Below are positions 22,351 through 29,501 of a DNA stretch of 38,221 nucleotides, in pieces. Within the stretch, counting starts at the first letter, position 1, and every line of letters begins with the position of its first letter. A program made the translations under genes and the position numbers. The stretch comes from Synergistes sp. (lineage in GTDB: Bacteria > Synergistota > Synergistia > Synergistales > Synergistaceae). Below the pieces are notes generated by a model, which did no database searches, had not been told where the DNA came from, and worked only from the letters and a program-made list of their open reading frames with translations. The stretch covers positions 1 to 38,221 of the forward strand of contig JAFYJW010000072.1 in assembly GCA_017537925.1 (NCBI GenBank). Direction: 5' to 3'.

Positions 22351-22791
22351 TTATCTTATTTCTTCAGCCGCATCCCCGGACAAAGGCCCGGATTCGGCGC
22401 TTTTTTCCCTGCCGGCAGACGAACAGATGGTTATCGCACGGCCTTTTTTGTCTGTTACAGTTATTTCCCGCCACTTTATGAAAAAGTCCTTCGGGAAAAA
22501 GTCGGCGGAAGCGCCGAAACGCAGCTTCCCGAAATCTTCTCCGAACATCTCATTTTTTTTGATCTCCGACACCCAGCTGATATCCCCGCTTGTCCCTTTC
22601 CCGGCTATCCCGCCGGTAAATATTCCGGTCTCTATTGCCTCCGCTTCATTCAGCAGCTTCTGTCTCTCTGCCGTCTCCGCAAGCGTTCTCTGTGCTGTGA
22701 TCACCAGTTTGAGCGACGCCGCGGCAACCGAGGCCAGGAGCATTACGGAAACCATTATCTCTATAAGAGTGAAGCCGCAGCTCCGTGACAT
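22351..22791 (-). CDS. Minor pseudopilin, GspI-like
   Basis: This 146-residue protein begins with a short leader and the prepilin signature G-FTLIEIMVSVMLLASVAAASLK: cleavage after G6, then F1 and E5 of the mature protein, with a long hydrophobic helix. The mature part is small and lacks the proline at position 22 and the calcium-binding tail expected of the major pseudopilin GspG, so I read it as a minor pseudopilin, best matching GspI by size and position. It needs a prepilin peptidase that is not encoded in this window. It lies 4 nt after gspC and 84 nt before gspD. Confidence 0.7.
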   Translation of the reverse strand: MSRSCGFTLIEIMVSVMLLASVAAASLKLVITAQRTLAETAERQKLLNEAEAIETGIFTGGIAGKGTSGDISWVSEIKKNEMFGEDFGKLRFGASADFFPKDFFIKWREITVTDKKGRAITICSSAGREKSAESGPLSGDAAEEIR

Positions 22792-22795
22792 ACGG

Positions 22796-23773
22796 CTATT
22801 TCACCTGATATTTGAGATCGACCTGTTTGCCGTTCCTCAGCACGGAAACGTCAAAACGGCTCCCCGCCATCAGCGAATTTACCGCATTGGCGGCTTCACC
22901 CATGTTGGTTATGTTAACGCCGTTCACAGCCTGTATAACGTCGCCGGGGGCAACCCCGACATGTGCGAAGACACTGTCCTTATCCATGCGCTGGAGCAGC
23001 ATGCCGGAGCCGTCATCGGCAGGGATCAGACGCATCTTCTTCAGCTCGTCATAAGGATTCATCAAAAGGGCGTCGACAAGTTCACGCGGTATTGCGCCTT
23101 CTTTATCGGCGGAGGCCGCTTCTATGCCCGAAAAATCAAGCTTCGGACGCGCCTGCTGACTGCGGCGCTCCGGCTTGGGCGGCGCCTGCCTGGCAGGAGC
23201 AGGCGTTTTTGCGGAACTGCCTCCGGAAAGAGTCAGAAAGAGAGAATGCTTTTCCTTGCCGTCATGGAGAACAGCTTCTCCGTATCTTATCTCCCTGAGC
23301 TGATAGCCGCTTACATCCTGTCCCTTCAGATAAAGATGCGTTCCGTCCGGGGCGGATATCCAGGCGCCGATATTCGGGAGCGTGCCTTTAAGCGAAAGAT
23401 CCGACAGCGGCGACTTCTGCTCGCTTTTCCCGCCCGCGCGGACATCTGCGCCGAAAGGATCGGCGTCTGTAAAAGAAGCAAGTCCCACAGAAGCGCCTGC
23501 AACGGCAAAGGAGGGAGTGCGGCGGGCTGCTGCCGCTGCCGTTACCTTCTGCGCATCTGCGGAAAATGAGATGAGCATACCTTTCAGCAAAAGACATATG
23601 CAGAACCCGGCAAGCACGCCTCCTATAAAGAATACCGGAAGCGACGCGCGCGAATAAGCCGCGTTTTTCCCCCGCCCTCCGAAAATTCCGGCAAACACGG
23701 CAAAGAACCTTCTGCCGCGGGAGGCGGAAACGTCACCTGTCGTTCTGTCCTTCCCGAAAAAGGAAAAGCTCAT
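22796..23773 (-). CDS. gspC: Type II secretion protein GspC with PDZ domain
   Basis: The 325-residue protein has a cytoplasmic N-terminus, one membrane helix (about residues 44-65), a proline/alanine-rich linker, the GspC homology region (LKGTLPN to GKEKHSLFL, about 125-175) and a C-terminal PDZ domain (LQRMDKDSVFAHVGVAPGDV to the end). GspC links the inner-membrane platform to the secretin and may help choose substrates. The ATG at 23773 overlaps the stop of the upstream gene (ATGA) and has GGAG 9 nt ahead, so it is preferred to an ATG five codons upstream. The homology region resembles that of proteobacterial GspC, where it contacts the N0 domain of GspD. Confidence 0.85.
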   Translation of the reverse strand: MSFSFFGKDRTTGDVSASRGRRFFAVFAGIFGGRGKNAAYSRASLPVFFIGGVLAGFCICLLLKGMLISFSADAQKVTAAAAARRTPSFAVAGASVGLASFTDADPFGADVRAGGKSEQKSPLSDLSLKGTLPNIGAWISAPDGTHLYLKGQDVSGYQLREIRYGEAVLHDGKEKHSLFLTLSGGSSAKTPAPARQAPPKPERRSQQARPKLDFSGIEAASADKEGAIPRELVDALLMNPYDELKKMRLIPADDGSGMLLQRMDKDSVFAHVGVAPGDVIQAVNGVNITNMGEAANAVNSLMAGSRFDVSVLRNGKQVDLKYQVK

Positions 23774-24360
23774 TTCTCTATTCTCCATTCCCCGGGCTTT
23801 ATCTTTGTCAGCCGGAACGTTCCCATACTTTTTGCCATTTCAAGCGCTTTGTCGATCTCAGGCCCCGTCTTAAGCAGAAGCGACGCTTTTACAAGACTTC
23901 CGTCTCTTGCCGACAGCTCGGCGCTGCCGGCAAGAGATGTGCTGCCGGCAAATGCGATGTCGTCCAGCTTTACCGTGCCGTCCGACAGTGTAAGCAATGC
24001 GCTGCCCGACTTCCATTCCATAGGCTGGCGCGTAAGTGTGACAAGGCTGCCGCGGCCGGTCTCAATACCGCATTTCAGCCCGCGGGAGAAGACGGAAGCC
24101 GCGATCTTCGGCCTGAACAGCGCTTCGCTCAGCGTCAGCCTGAACATCGGAAAATCTGCAGTGATGCCGCCGTACCTGAAGCTTTTCTGGAAGAAGCCTT
24201 CCGCGGCCGACGACGATACGGTAACGTAGACGCCCTTTTCGGCAGCACGAGCAGCGGCGGTATCAGCCGCGGTAACGGCTGCAGTATCCCACGGCAGGAA
24301 GAACACGAGCCCGCATATTATTCCCGAGAGCAGCACTGCGGCGGCTGTTAATTTTCTCAT
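23770..24360 (-). CDS. GspN-like type II secretion protein
   Basis: This 196-residue protein has one N-terminal membrane helix or signal anchor (LTAAAVLLSGIICGLVFFLPW) followed by a beta-rich periplasmic domain (GYGGITADFP-like segments, then DGTVKLDDIAFAG and SAELSARDG). Size, topology and position after gspM fit GspN, a variable accessory component, but sequence conservation in this family is low and I recognise it mainly from context. Its start overlaps the gspM stop (ATGA, 24357-24360) and its stop overlaps the gspC start, so it is produced in step with both. If not GspN, it is a periplasmic anchor protein specific to this system. Confidence 0.55.
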   Translation of the reverse strand: MRKLTAAAVLLSGIICGLVFFLPWDTAAVTAADTAAARAAEKGVYVTVSSSAAEGFFQKSFRYGGITADFPMFRLTLSEALFRPKIAASVFSRGLKCGIETGRGSLVTLTRQPMEWKSGSALLTLSDGTVKLDDIAFAGSTSLAGSAELSARDGSLVKASLLLKTGPEIDKALEMAKSMGTFRLTKIKPGEWRIEK

Positions 24361-24827
24361 TCTTTAGCTCCGGTCACGGTAAGCGTCACGTTTATCAGAC
24401 GACCGTCCTTATTTGACGAAAACGCGCGAATCTCGGCCGTATTTACCGAAAGTCCGTTTTTACCTATATCTTCAGCCAGCTTGACGAATTCATCGCGGTA
24501 AAGCCTGTTCAGCTGCAGCACCAGTCCGGAGGGAGATGAGGCAAGCTGTGCCACGCGATCCTGCAGGCCGAGCTTCTCCACCACTTCGGAAAGGAGCGCA
24601 AGCGGCTCTTTCTCCGCCGCTGTCTCAAGCTGAGGATAGGATCTTATCTTCACGGCGGCGGAAAGCACCCGCCCCGAGTCCGACAGCAGTCTCTCGTTCT
24701 CTTTAAGCGACGACAGCGCAAAAGAAAACAGCACCGCTGCGGCGGACCATATCAGAAGCGCTGCCAGCGCGGCAGCCTTCAGACGTTTTGCTTCCGGCAA
24801 ATCTTTAAGCTCGCCAAGCGATATCAT
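24357..24827 (-). CDS. gspM: GspM-like type II secretion protein
   Basis: The 156-residue protein has a short cytoplasmic N-terminus (about 20 residues), one membrane helix (AAALAALLIWSAAAVLFSFAL), a coiled-coil-like stretch (KENERLLSDSGRVLSAAVKI) and a compact ferredoxin-like domain (LLSEVVEKLGLQDRV to the end). This is the layout of GspM and PilO, which partner GspL in the inner-membrane platform. It overlaps gspL by 4 nt upstream and the GspN-like gene by 4 nt downstream. Identification is by topology, size and order rather than strong sequence motifs. Confidence 0.75.
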   Translation of the reverse strand: MISLGELKDLPEAKRLKAAALAALLIWSAAAVLFSFALSSLKENERLLSDSGRVLSAAVKIRSYPQLETAAEKEPLALLSEVVEKLGLQDRVAQLASSPSGLVLQLNRLYRDEFVKLAEDIGKNGLSVNTAEIRAFSSNKDGRLINVTLTVTGAKE

Positions 24828-26029
24828 CTTACGTTCTCTCCCGCCGAGAGAGCAAGCGTAAAACGCATGCCGCCTCCCGGAATCTGCTGGACTCCGCCCG
24901 TCTTTGCAGAAAAACCGTTCCTGTTCAGCGCGTCGCGGAGCTTCTGTATGTCCTCCGTCTTTGACGCAGTACCCTCTACCTCCGTGCGTTCGGTCCCGTA
25001 ACGCAGAGAATCGATGCGCACCGCCTTTTTATCCGGCAGTTCCTCAAAAGCCGCCGCTATATCCGCAAGCGTCCTCTCAAGAGAGCTCCCGGAATATCCG
25101 CCGGAAAGCATATTCAGACGTTTTGCAGTGTAAGCAAGCGGATTCCCGCCGTTTGTTCCCAGCACGGCGCCGCATATCCCGCGCGGAGCTTCCTCCAGCG
25201 ACGCATGCAGGCGGCTGTTCTGCAAAAGCAGGGCCAGTGAAAGAAGAAGAAAGAGGACTCCGACCGCCGCTGCGGACTTAAGAACGGCAAAGCAGGCCGA
25301 CGAAAAAACATCGCACCTTTCGGCGGCAGCCGCGCCCTTCTTTGACAGGTCAAGGCGGGAAAGCGACGGAGACGCGGCAAATGAAGCTTCAGCGGCGCGG
25401 CGCAGAGCTTCCGCAGACATGCTGCCTTCGCTGAATACACGCACGCTCTCTGGGGGCATATCCGCTCCTTCTGCCGAAGCGTAGCGGCGCATCCACTCGC
25501 CGAGTTCCTCTGCGTTTCCTTCCGAAGAAGGCATATATTTGTAAAACTTAGGGACAGCTTCCTTGTCGAACCATATCGCGCACGATGACGAAGGCGAACT
25601 CCATACGGATATGCCGCCCTCTTCCATTTCGGCGGCAAACAGAGCGGGAGCGGGGAGAAGGATGATATCCTTTCCAAATCTCTTTTCGCATTCCTCTATC
25701 TCTTCTTTCGATACGAACCATGCGGCTCCCTGCGTCAGGTCCGGGCGCTGAAGCGTTACCTGCGGGACCATCGAAAGTTTTTCGGCAAGGGCGCCGAGCA
25801 CGGGGCGGAACGTGAAATTTATCGCGTCTCTAAGGCTTCCCCGTCTGCCGAAAGGAAAAGAGAACGGGCAAAGCACCGCGGTGCGCAGCGGTGCAAAAAA
25901 TACTCTTTTCCCGTCCGCGGCGTCGTCTGAACCGCCGAAGTAAGGAGGAAAACAAAACTTTATATCGCGCTTCGCCGACCGGCGCGTCTGAGAAGCTGAT
26001 CTTCCAAACAGATTTATGACTTTTTTCAG
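24824..26029 (-). CDS. gspL: Type II secretion protein GspL (CTG start proposed)
   Basis: This is an inner-membrane platform protein with a cytoplasmic actin-like part, a membrane helix (about residues 250-270, AVGVLFLLLSLALLLQN) and a periplasmic ferredoxin-like domain (LERTLADIAAAFEELPDKK to the end). The cytoplasmic part docks GspE. The first GTG in frame (25876) would give only 350 residues and leave a 180-nt gap after gspK in a block where genes otherwise touch or overlap. The frame stays open upstream and reads LKKVINLFGRSASQ from a CTG at 26029, with GGGAG 7 nt ahead; that gives 401 residues, the usual GspL length. No ATG, GTG or TTG exists in the extension. Identification as GspL rests on order and topology. 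Confidence 0.72.
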   Translation of the reverse strand: MKKVINLFGRSASQTRRSAKRDIKFCFPPYFGGSDDAADGKRVFFAPLRTAVLCPFSFPFGRRGSLRDAINFTFRPVLGALAEKLSMVPQVTLQRPDLTQGAAWFVSKEEIEECEKRFGKDIILLPAPALFAAEMEEGGISVWSSPSSSCAIWFDKEAVPKFYKYMPSSEGNAEELGEWMRRYASAEGADMPPESVRVFSEGSMSAEALRRAAEASFAASPSLSRLDLSKKGAAAAERCDVFSSACFAVLKSAAAVGVLFLLLSLALLLQNSRLHASLEEAPRGICGAVLGTNGGNPLAYTAKRLNMLSGGYSGSSLERTLADIAAAFEELPDKKAVRIDSLRYGTERTEVEGTASKTEDIQKLRDALNRNGFSAKTGGVQQIPGGGMRFTLALSAGENVR

Positions 26030-26057
26030 CCTGAATCTCCCTTTCCGGGAAAATAAG

Positions 26058-26972
26058 CTACTCTTCCCACTTCTCTATGATACATTTATTTTCCGTGCGG
26101 CGCATCGTTATCCTGTAATTTCTTGCCGCTGTTCCGCTTCCTGCCGTCACGTTCGTCTCAAGCATAAAGAAAGCGCTCTCATAGCCTATCACATTTGCCA
26201 GCTTTGTAGCAAGGGCCGCCGGGAATCCGGGCACCCGACGCAGATCTTCGATGCTTTTAAGAGGCGAAGAAAGACGGGAGGCAGCTACCAGGCGCGCTGT
26301 ATCGATCGTTATCCCGGGATCCAGCTTCGCTATCATTTCCGCTTCCGCAACGTTGATGTTTATTTTCTGCCCGTCCAGCGCTTCCAGATATCTCGCTGCG
26401 CCGCCGGGGCGTTCCCTGCCGCCCCACAGCAGATCATCGTCAACCCCGGGCACCGCTTTCAGTTCGCAGAGATCGGCAACAGGCCTGTTGATGTTATTTT
26501 CGTCCTCAGCGCCTCCCAATTTCTGGCTGCCGTCGGCATCCATAAAGTCGATGACCCGCTGAGCTAACTCTTCATGTCCCGCCTCTTCCCAGATGGCGTT
26601 CCACGCGTTTTTGTACTCTTCGCGCACAGTCACTCTGTCCGGGAGCAGAAGCGCGTTTAGCGGCATTTTGCCGCCAAGCGGCGTTATACGCACCGTAACG
26701 GCATATTCTCCGATTCTGAACCTGATGCTGCCTCCCGGCGCATAAAGCGGCTCATCGAAGCCGTCATAACCGTTCCGATCCGCCGCTATCCGTTCCCCGA
26801 CTATTTCCGCAGCCGTTTCCGCAACGCTGCGGCATTTCAATATATTTTCACGCGCCGCTTCGCGCTTTGATTCCGCGCGCGCAAACCATGCAAAAGCCGT
26901 CGCGGCCGTCAGCAGCAGAGTCAGCGAAAAAAGCACCGCTATGAAGATAAAGCCTTTACTTTTCCGCCGCAT
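26058..26972 (-). CDS. gspK: Minor pseudopilin GspK
   Basis: The 304-residue protein has an N-terminal hydrophobic helix starting KGFIFIAVLFSLTLLLTA. It lacks the glutamate at mature position 5, as GspK normally does, which fits its place at the pseudopilus tip. The large globular part includes the segment LNALLLPDRV and a saposin/SAM-like region with DADGSQ, INVAEAEMIAKL and LRRVPGFPAALATKLANVIG, typical of T2SSK. It overlaps gspJ by 17 nt upstream. GspK caps the pseudopilus together with GspI and GspJ and limits its length. Confidence 0.9.
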   Translation of the reverse strand: MRRKSKGFIFIAVLFSLTLLLTAATAFAWFARAESKREAARENILKCRSVAETAAEIVGERIAADRNGYDGFDEPLYAPGGSIRFRIGEYAVTVRITPLGGKMPLNALLLPDRVTVREEYKNAWNAIWEEAGHEELAQRVIDFMDADGSQKLGGAEDENNINRPVADLCELKAVPGVDDDLLWGGRERPGGAARYLEALDGQKININVAEAEMIAKLDPGITIDTARLVAASRLSSPLKSIEDLRRVPGFPAALATKLANVIGYESAFFMLETNVTAGSGTAARNYRITMRRTENKCIIEKWEE

Positions 26973-27612
26973 TAGGGAATCTCCCTGTATATGAATGTTT
27001 CTTCCCGTCCACTGTCAGTTCGGCCCTCAGCGCGGAAGGAAGAGCTCCTTCATATTCCTCCTGCCAATCCTTCCCCTCTCCGCAGACCATAAAGCGAAGG
27101 CCCGCCGCGTCATGCAGTATCAATGTCGCTTCCGACTCATCAAGCAGGTCGGTATCTATATCGACAGGACTGCCGCCATCTGTTCTATAAGAGATATCTC
27201 CGGATGTTTCAGTGGAAGCGCCGTCAGCCAGAAGCCAGCGGTAGAGCCCCGGCTTCCCGGCGCCGGCTTTGTCCTGCCCTGCGATCTTATATACAGTGAC
27301 TCCCGTGACCTCTCCCGCAGGCCCCTGCATCCTGCCCCATATCAGCAGCCTGTCGTCATCTTCCCTTGAAAGGCCGCTCCTGCGAATCACTTTAAAAGTC
27401 GGAAAAGTTGGGTTAAAGAGCGTGCCGCGCGCGTCATGAAATATTTTCTCCGCGGCGGCCGGAACGCTGTGCGCCGCGCCGTAACGCATCTGAGCCTCGC
27501 CTAAAGACCTCACTGTAAAAACGAGCGGAGCCAGTGCCGCGGACGCTATAACGGCGGCAAGCCCCGCTGCGAGCATTACTTCTATTAATGTAAAACCGCT
27601 GCGTCCCGGCAT
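26956..27612 (-). CDS. gspJ: Minor pseudopilin GspJ
   Basis: The 218-residue protein starts with the prepilin motif GFTLIEVMLAAGLAAVIASA (cleavage after the first G, F1 and E5 present) and a mature domain of about 190 residues, the size of GspJ. The mature part contains the DDRLLIWGRMQGP and GLRFMVCGEGKDWQEEY strands. The ATG at 27612 directly follows the stop codon of the upstream ligase gene (TAAATG), tying the ligase to the secretion operon. It overlaps gspK by 17 nt. It is the first type II secretion gene in transcription order. Confidence 0.82.
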   Translation of the reverse strand: MPGRSGFTLIEVMLAAGLAAVIASAALAPLVFTVRSLGEAQMRYGAAHSVPAAAEKIFHDARGTLFNPTFPTFKVIRRSGLSREDDDRLLIWGRMQGPAGEVTGVTVYKIAGQDKAGAGKPGLYRWLLADGASTETSGDISYRTDGGSPVDIDTDLLDESEATLILHDAAGLRFMVCGEGKDWQEEYEGALPSALRAELTVDGKKHSYTGRFPNAAEK

Positions 27613-29454
27613 TTATTTCCGGCGCTCATCGGAAGCAGCGGGAGCCTCGCCGAATACGTCCGGATGCAGGTAAGGCACAAGCAGGTCAAATAGCCTGCCG
27701 TTATCCGTCTGTCTTGCAATGTCTACCAGGTCAAAAAAGAGTTTCCCGTGCGGCCGGACCATAAAGCTGCGTACAAGCTGCTCCGTTCCCGCCTGCAGAT
27801 CCTCAGGCCTGCCCGTGGCCTTTGCTACGGCAAGCAGATGATATGCAAGCTGTTCATTCGCTTCGTCGCGCTCCATAAGGCTTTTCGCTGCGGCGTCTAT
27901 ATGGCTGCGCTGCAGCGCCGCTCTGTCGGTCAGAGTCGCCGCGCGAAGATGCTTGTCCGCGATACAGCCGGATGCAAGAAAGAACATTCCCGCAACAGAT
28001 ACCGCCGCCATAAAGAGGCCGAAGATCCTGTACACAGATCCCGCATGGGCGCCTCTGACGGAGCGCGCCGGCGGGAAAAGCTCCCTGTTTGCGGCAGCAA
28101 AGGCAAGCGACAGCCATATCACGATCTCGATGCGGTGGAACGGGCGGCTGAAGAGCGCGTCGAAACATATAAGAAAGATCAGTGCGCTCCCCCATAATGC
28201 CATATCGGACAAGGGCTTCCTCTGCAGAAGGCTCCGTACGAATGCGGCGAGCCACCACAGCGCGGCCGCGAGCAGCACCGCGGCGCCTATCATTCCCAGT
28301 TCCGCGAGCCACTGCAGATATTCGCTGTGCGCCCAGTATGTGAACTGCCACTTCATCCATGGGTGGGCACGCAGGGCGGCGCCCTGCGCTTCAAGATAGT
28401 GCCATTTGAAATGACCGAGCCCTACCCCGGCCAGAGGATGTTTTTTAACTACATTCCAGCTCGTTATCCATATCTCGCGCCTTGCGCCGATATTCGCCGT
28501 ATTGACAAGCATATCAGACGTTTTGCTGATAAGTGAATACGCGCGGCTCCAGCCGAAATGTCCCATGCAAATGTTTACCAGCAGCACAAGGGCAATGATC
28601 AGCGCCGAAGTCCCTACAGGCTTCAGAAGCTTTCTGCCTCTGCTCCTGCATATCACAGCGGCGGAGATGATCATTCCGACAAAAAGCGAGAGCACGCCGG
28701 CACGCGTGGTGGAGTTCCAAAGCCCCCATGAAACGAATGCCAGCATCAAAAGGTTAAGATACCTGATAAAGCGCAGGCGCTTTCCGGAGCTTTCCTCATA
28801 AGAAAGGCGCGTATAGACCACATGCAGTACGACGCAGTTCATTACCGCCATCGCCATCCAGAGTCCGAACATCTCCTGCTGCCCGGTGTTGCCGATGTAG
28901 TTGCCGGGAACGTTCATTATGAACGGACAGATGCCGTTCATACTCCTTACCAGCAGTTCCGCGAAAACTATATTGACCGCGGCGTTCAGATTTGCGAGCC
29001 ATAGGACGCACCGCAGGGCTTTTTCGCTGTCGAAGAGGTTATAGCAGAGCAGATACGACGCAAATAACGACGCGAAGAAAAACCACTCTTTCATATAGGT
29101 CGACTTAGCGAATATATTCGTCCAAAGCGGCTGCAGCGTGATAAAGGCGATCAGGAAGAACCACACCGCCGCAAAAGGGTCGAACCTGAAGTCTGTCCGC
29201 TCCGGTCCGCTGAGTGCAAGATGCGCGCCCGCCGCAAGCGATATCAGCGCTATCGGCGCCATCGTCCAGGCCCATTTCATTATATGCAGCGTGTCAAACC
29301 ATGAAATGCCGGAGTAAATCAGATTGGGCAGCGCAAGGGAAACAAAAACAAGCGGGTAGAAAAGCCATTTAGGCACAAGCGGGACAGCGTTCCCGAAGCC
29401 TGCCCTCAGTATGTTTTTTCTGTCAGTTACACTGTTTTTTTTCGAAGCTTTCAT
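27613..29454 (-). CDS. Wzy_C/PglL-like ligase with extra C-terminal domain
   Basis: The 613-residue protein has about twelve membrane segments and the Wzy_C loop: GARREIWITSWNVVKKHPLAG, VGLGHFKWHYLE and YWAHSEYLQWLAELGMIG. After the last helix (about residue 480) comes a soluble, helical tail of about 120 residues (KSLMERDEANEQLAYHLLAV, then RSFMVRPHGKLFF) that looks TPR-like, as in PglL/PilO-type protein O-glycosyltransferases. It should act on lipid-linked glycans at the outer face of the inner membrane. The position immediately before gspJ, with no gap, makes a protein-glycosylation role attractive, but O-antigen ligation is equally allowed by the sequence. The ATG at 29454 has GGGGT 8-9 nt ahead. 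Confidence 0.8.
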   Translation of the reverse strand: MKASKKNSVTDRKNILRAGFGNAVPLVPKWLFYPLVFVSLALPNLIYSGISWFDTLHIMKWAWTMAPIALISLAAGAHLALSGPERTDFRFDPFAAVWFFLIAFITLQPLWTNIFAKSTYMKEWFFFASLFASYLLCYNLFDSEKALRCVLWLANLNAAVNIVFAELLVRSMNGICPFIMNVPGNYIGNTGQQEMFGLWMAMAVMNCVVLHVVYTRLSYEESSGKRLRFIRYLNLLMLAFVSWGLWNSTTRAGVLSLFVGMIISAAVICRSRGRKLLKPVGTSALIIALVLLVNICMGHFGWSRAYSLISKTSDMLVNTANIGARREIWITSWNVVKKHPLAGVGLGHFKWHYLEAQGAALRAHPWMKWQFTYWAHSEYLQWLAELGMIGAAVLLAAALWWLAAFVRSLLQRKPLSDMALWGSALIFLICFDALFSRPFHRIEIVIWLSLAFAAANRELFPPARSVRGAHAGSVYRIFGLFMAAVSVAGMFFLASGCIADKHLRAATLTDRAALQRSHIDAAAKSLMERDEANEQLAYHLLAVAKATGRPEDLQAGTEQLVRSFMVRPHGKLFFDLVDIARQTDNGRLFDLLVPYLHPDVFGEAPAASDERRK

Positions 29455-29469
29455 AAGTATTGACCCCGC

Positions 29470-29496
29470 AAAAAGGCGCGGGCAAACGCCGGCGCC
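29470..29496 (-). terminator. Intrinsic terminator after dnaB
   Basis: The stem GGCGC-GGC (29475-29483) pairs with GCC-GCGCC (29488-29496) across one mismatch and an AAAC loop, and is followed on the minus strand by TTTTT (29474-29470). It lies 6 nt after the dnaB stop and only 16 nt before the ligase start codon. No good promoter is visible between it and the ligase gene. Confidence 0.75.
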
Positions 29497-29501
29497 TGCA
29501 A

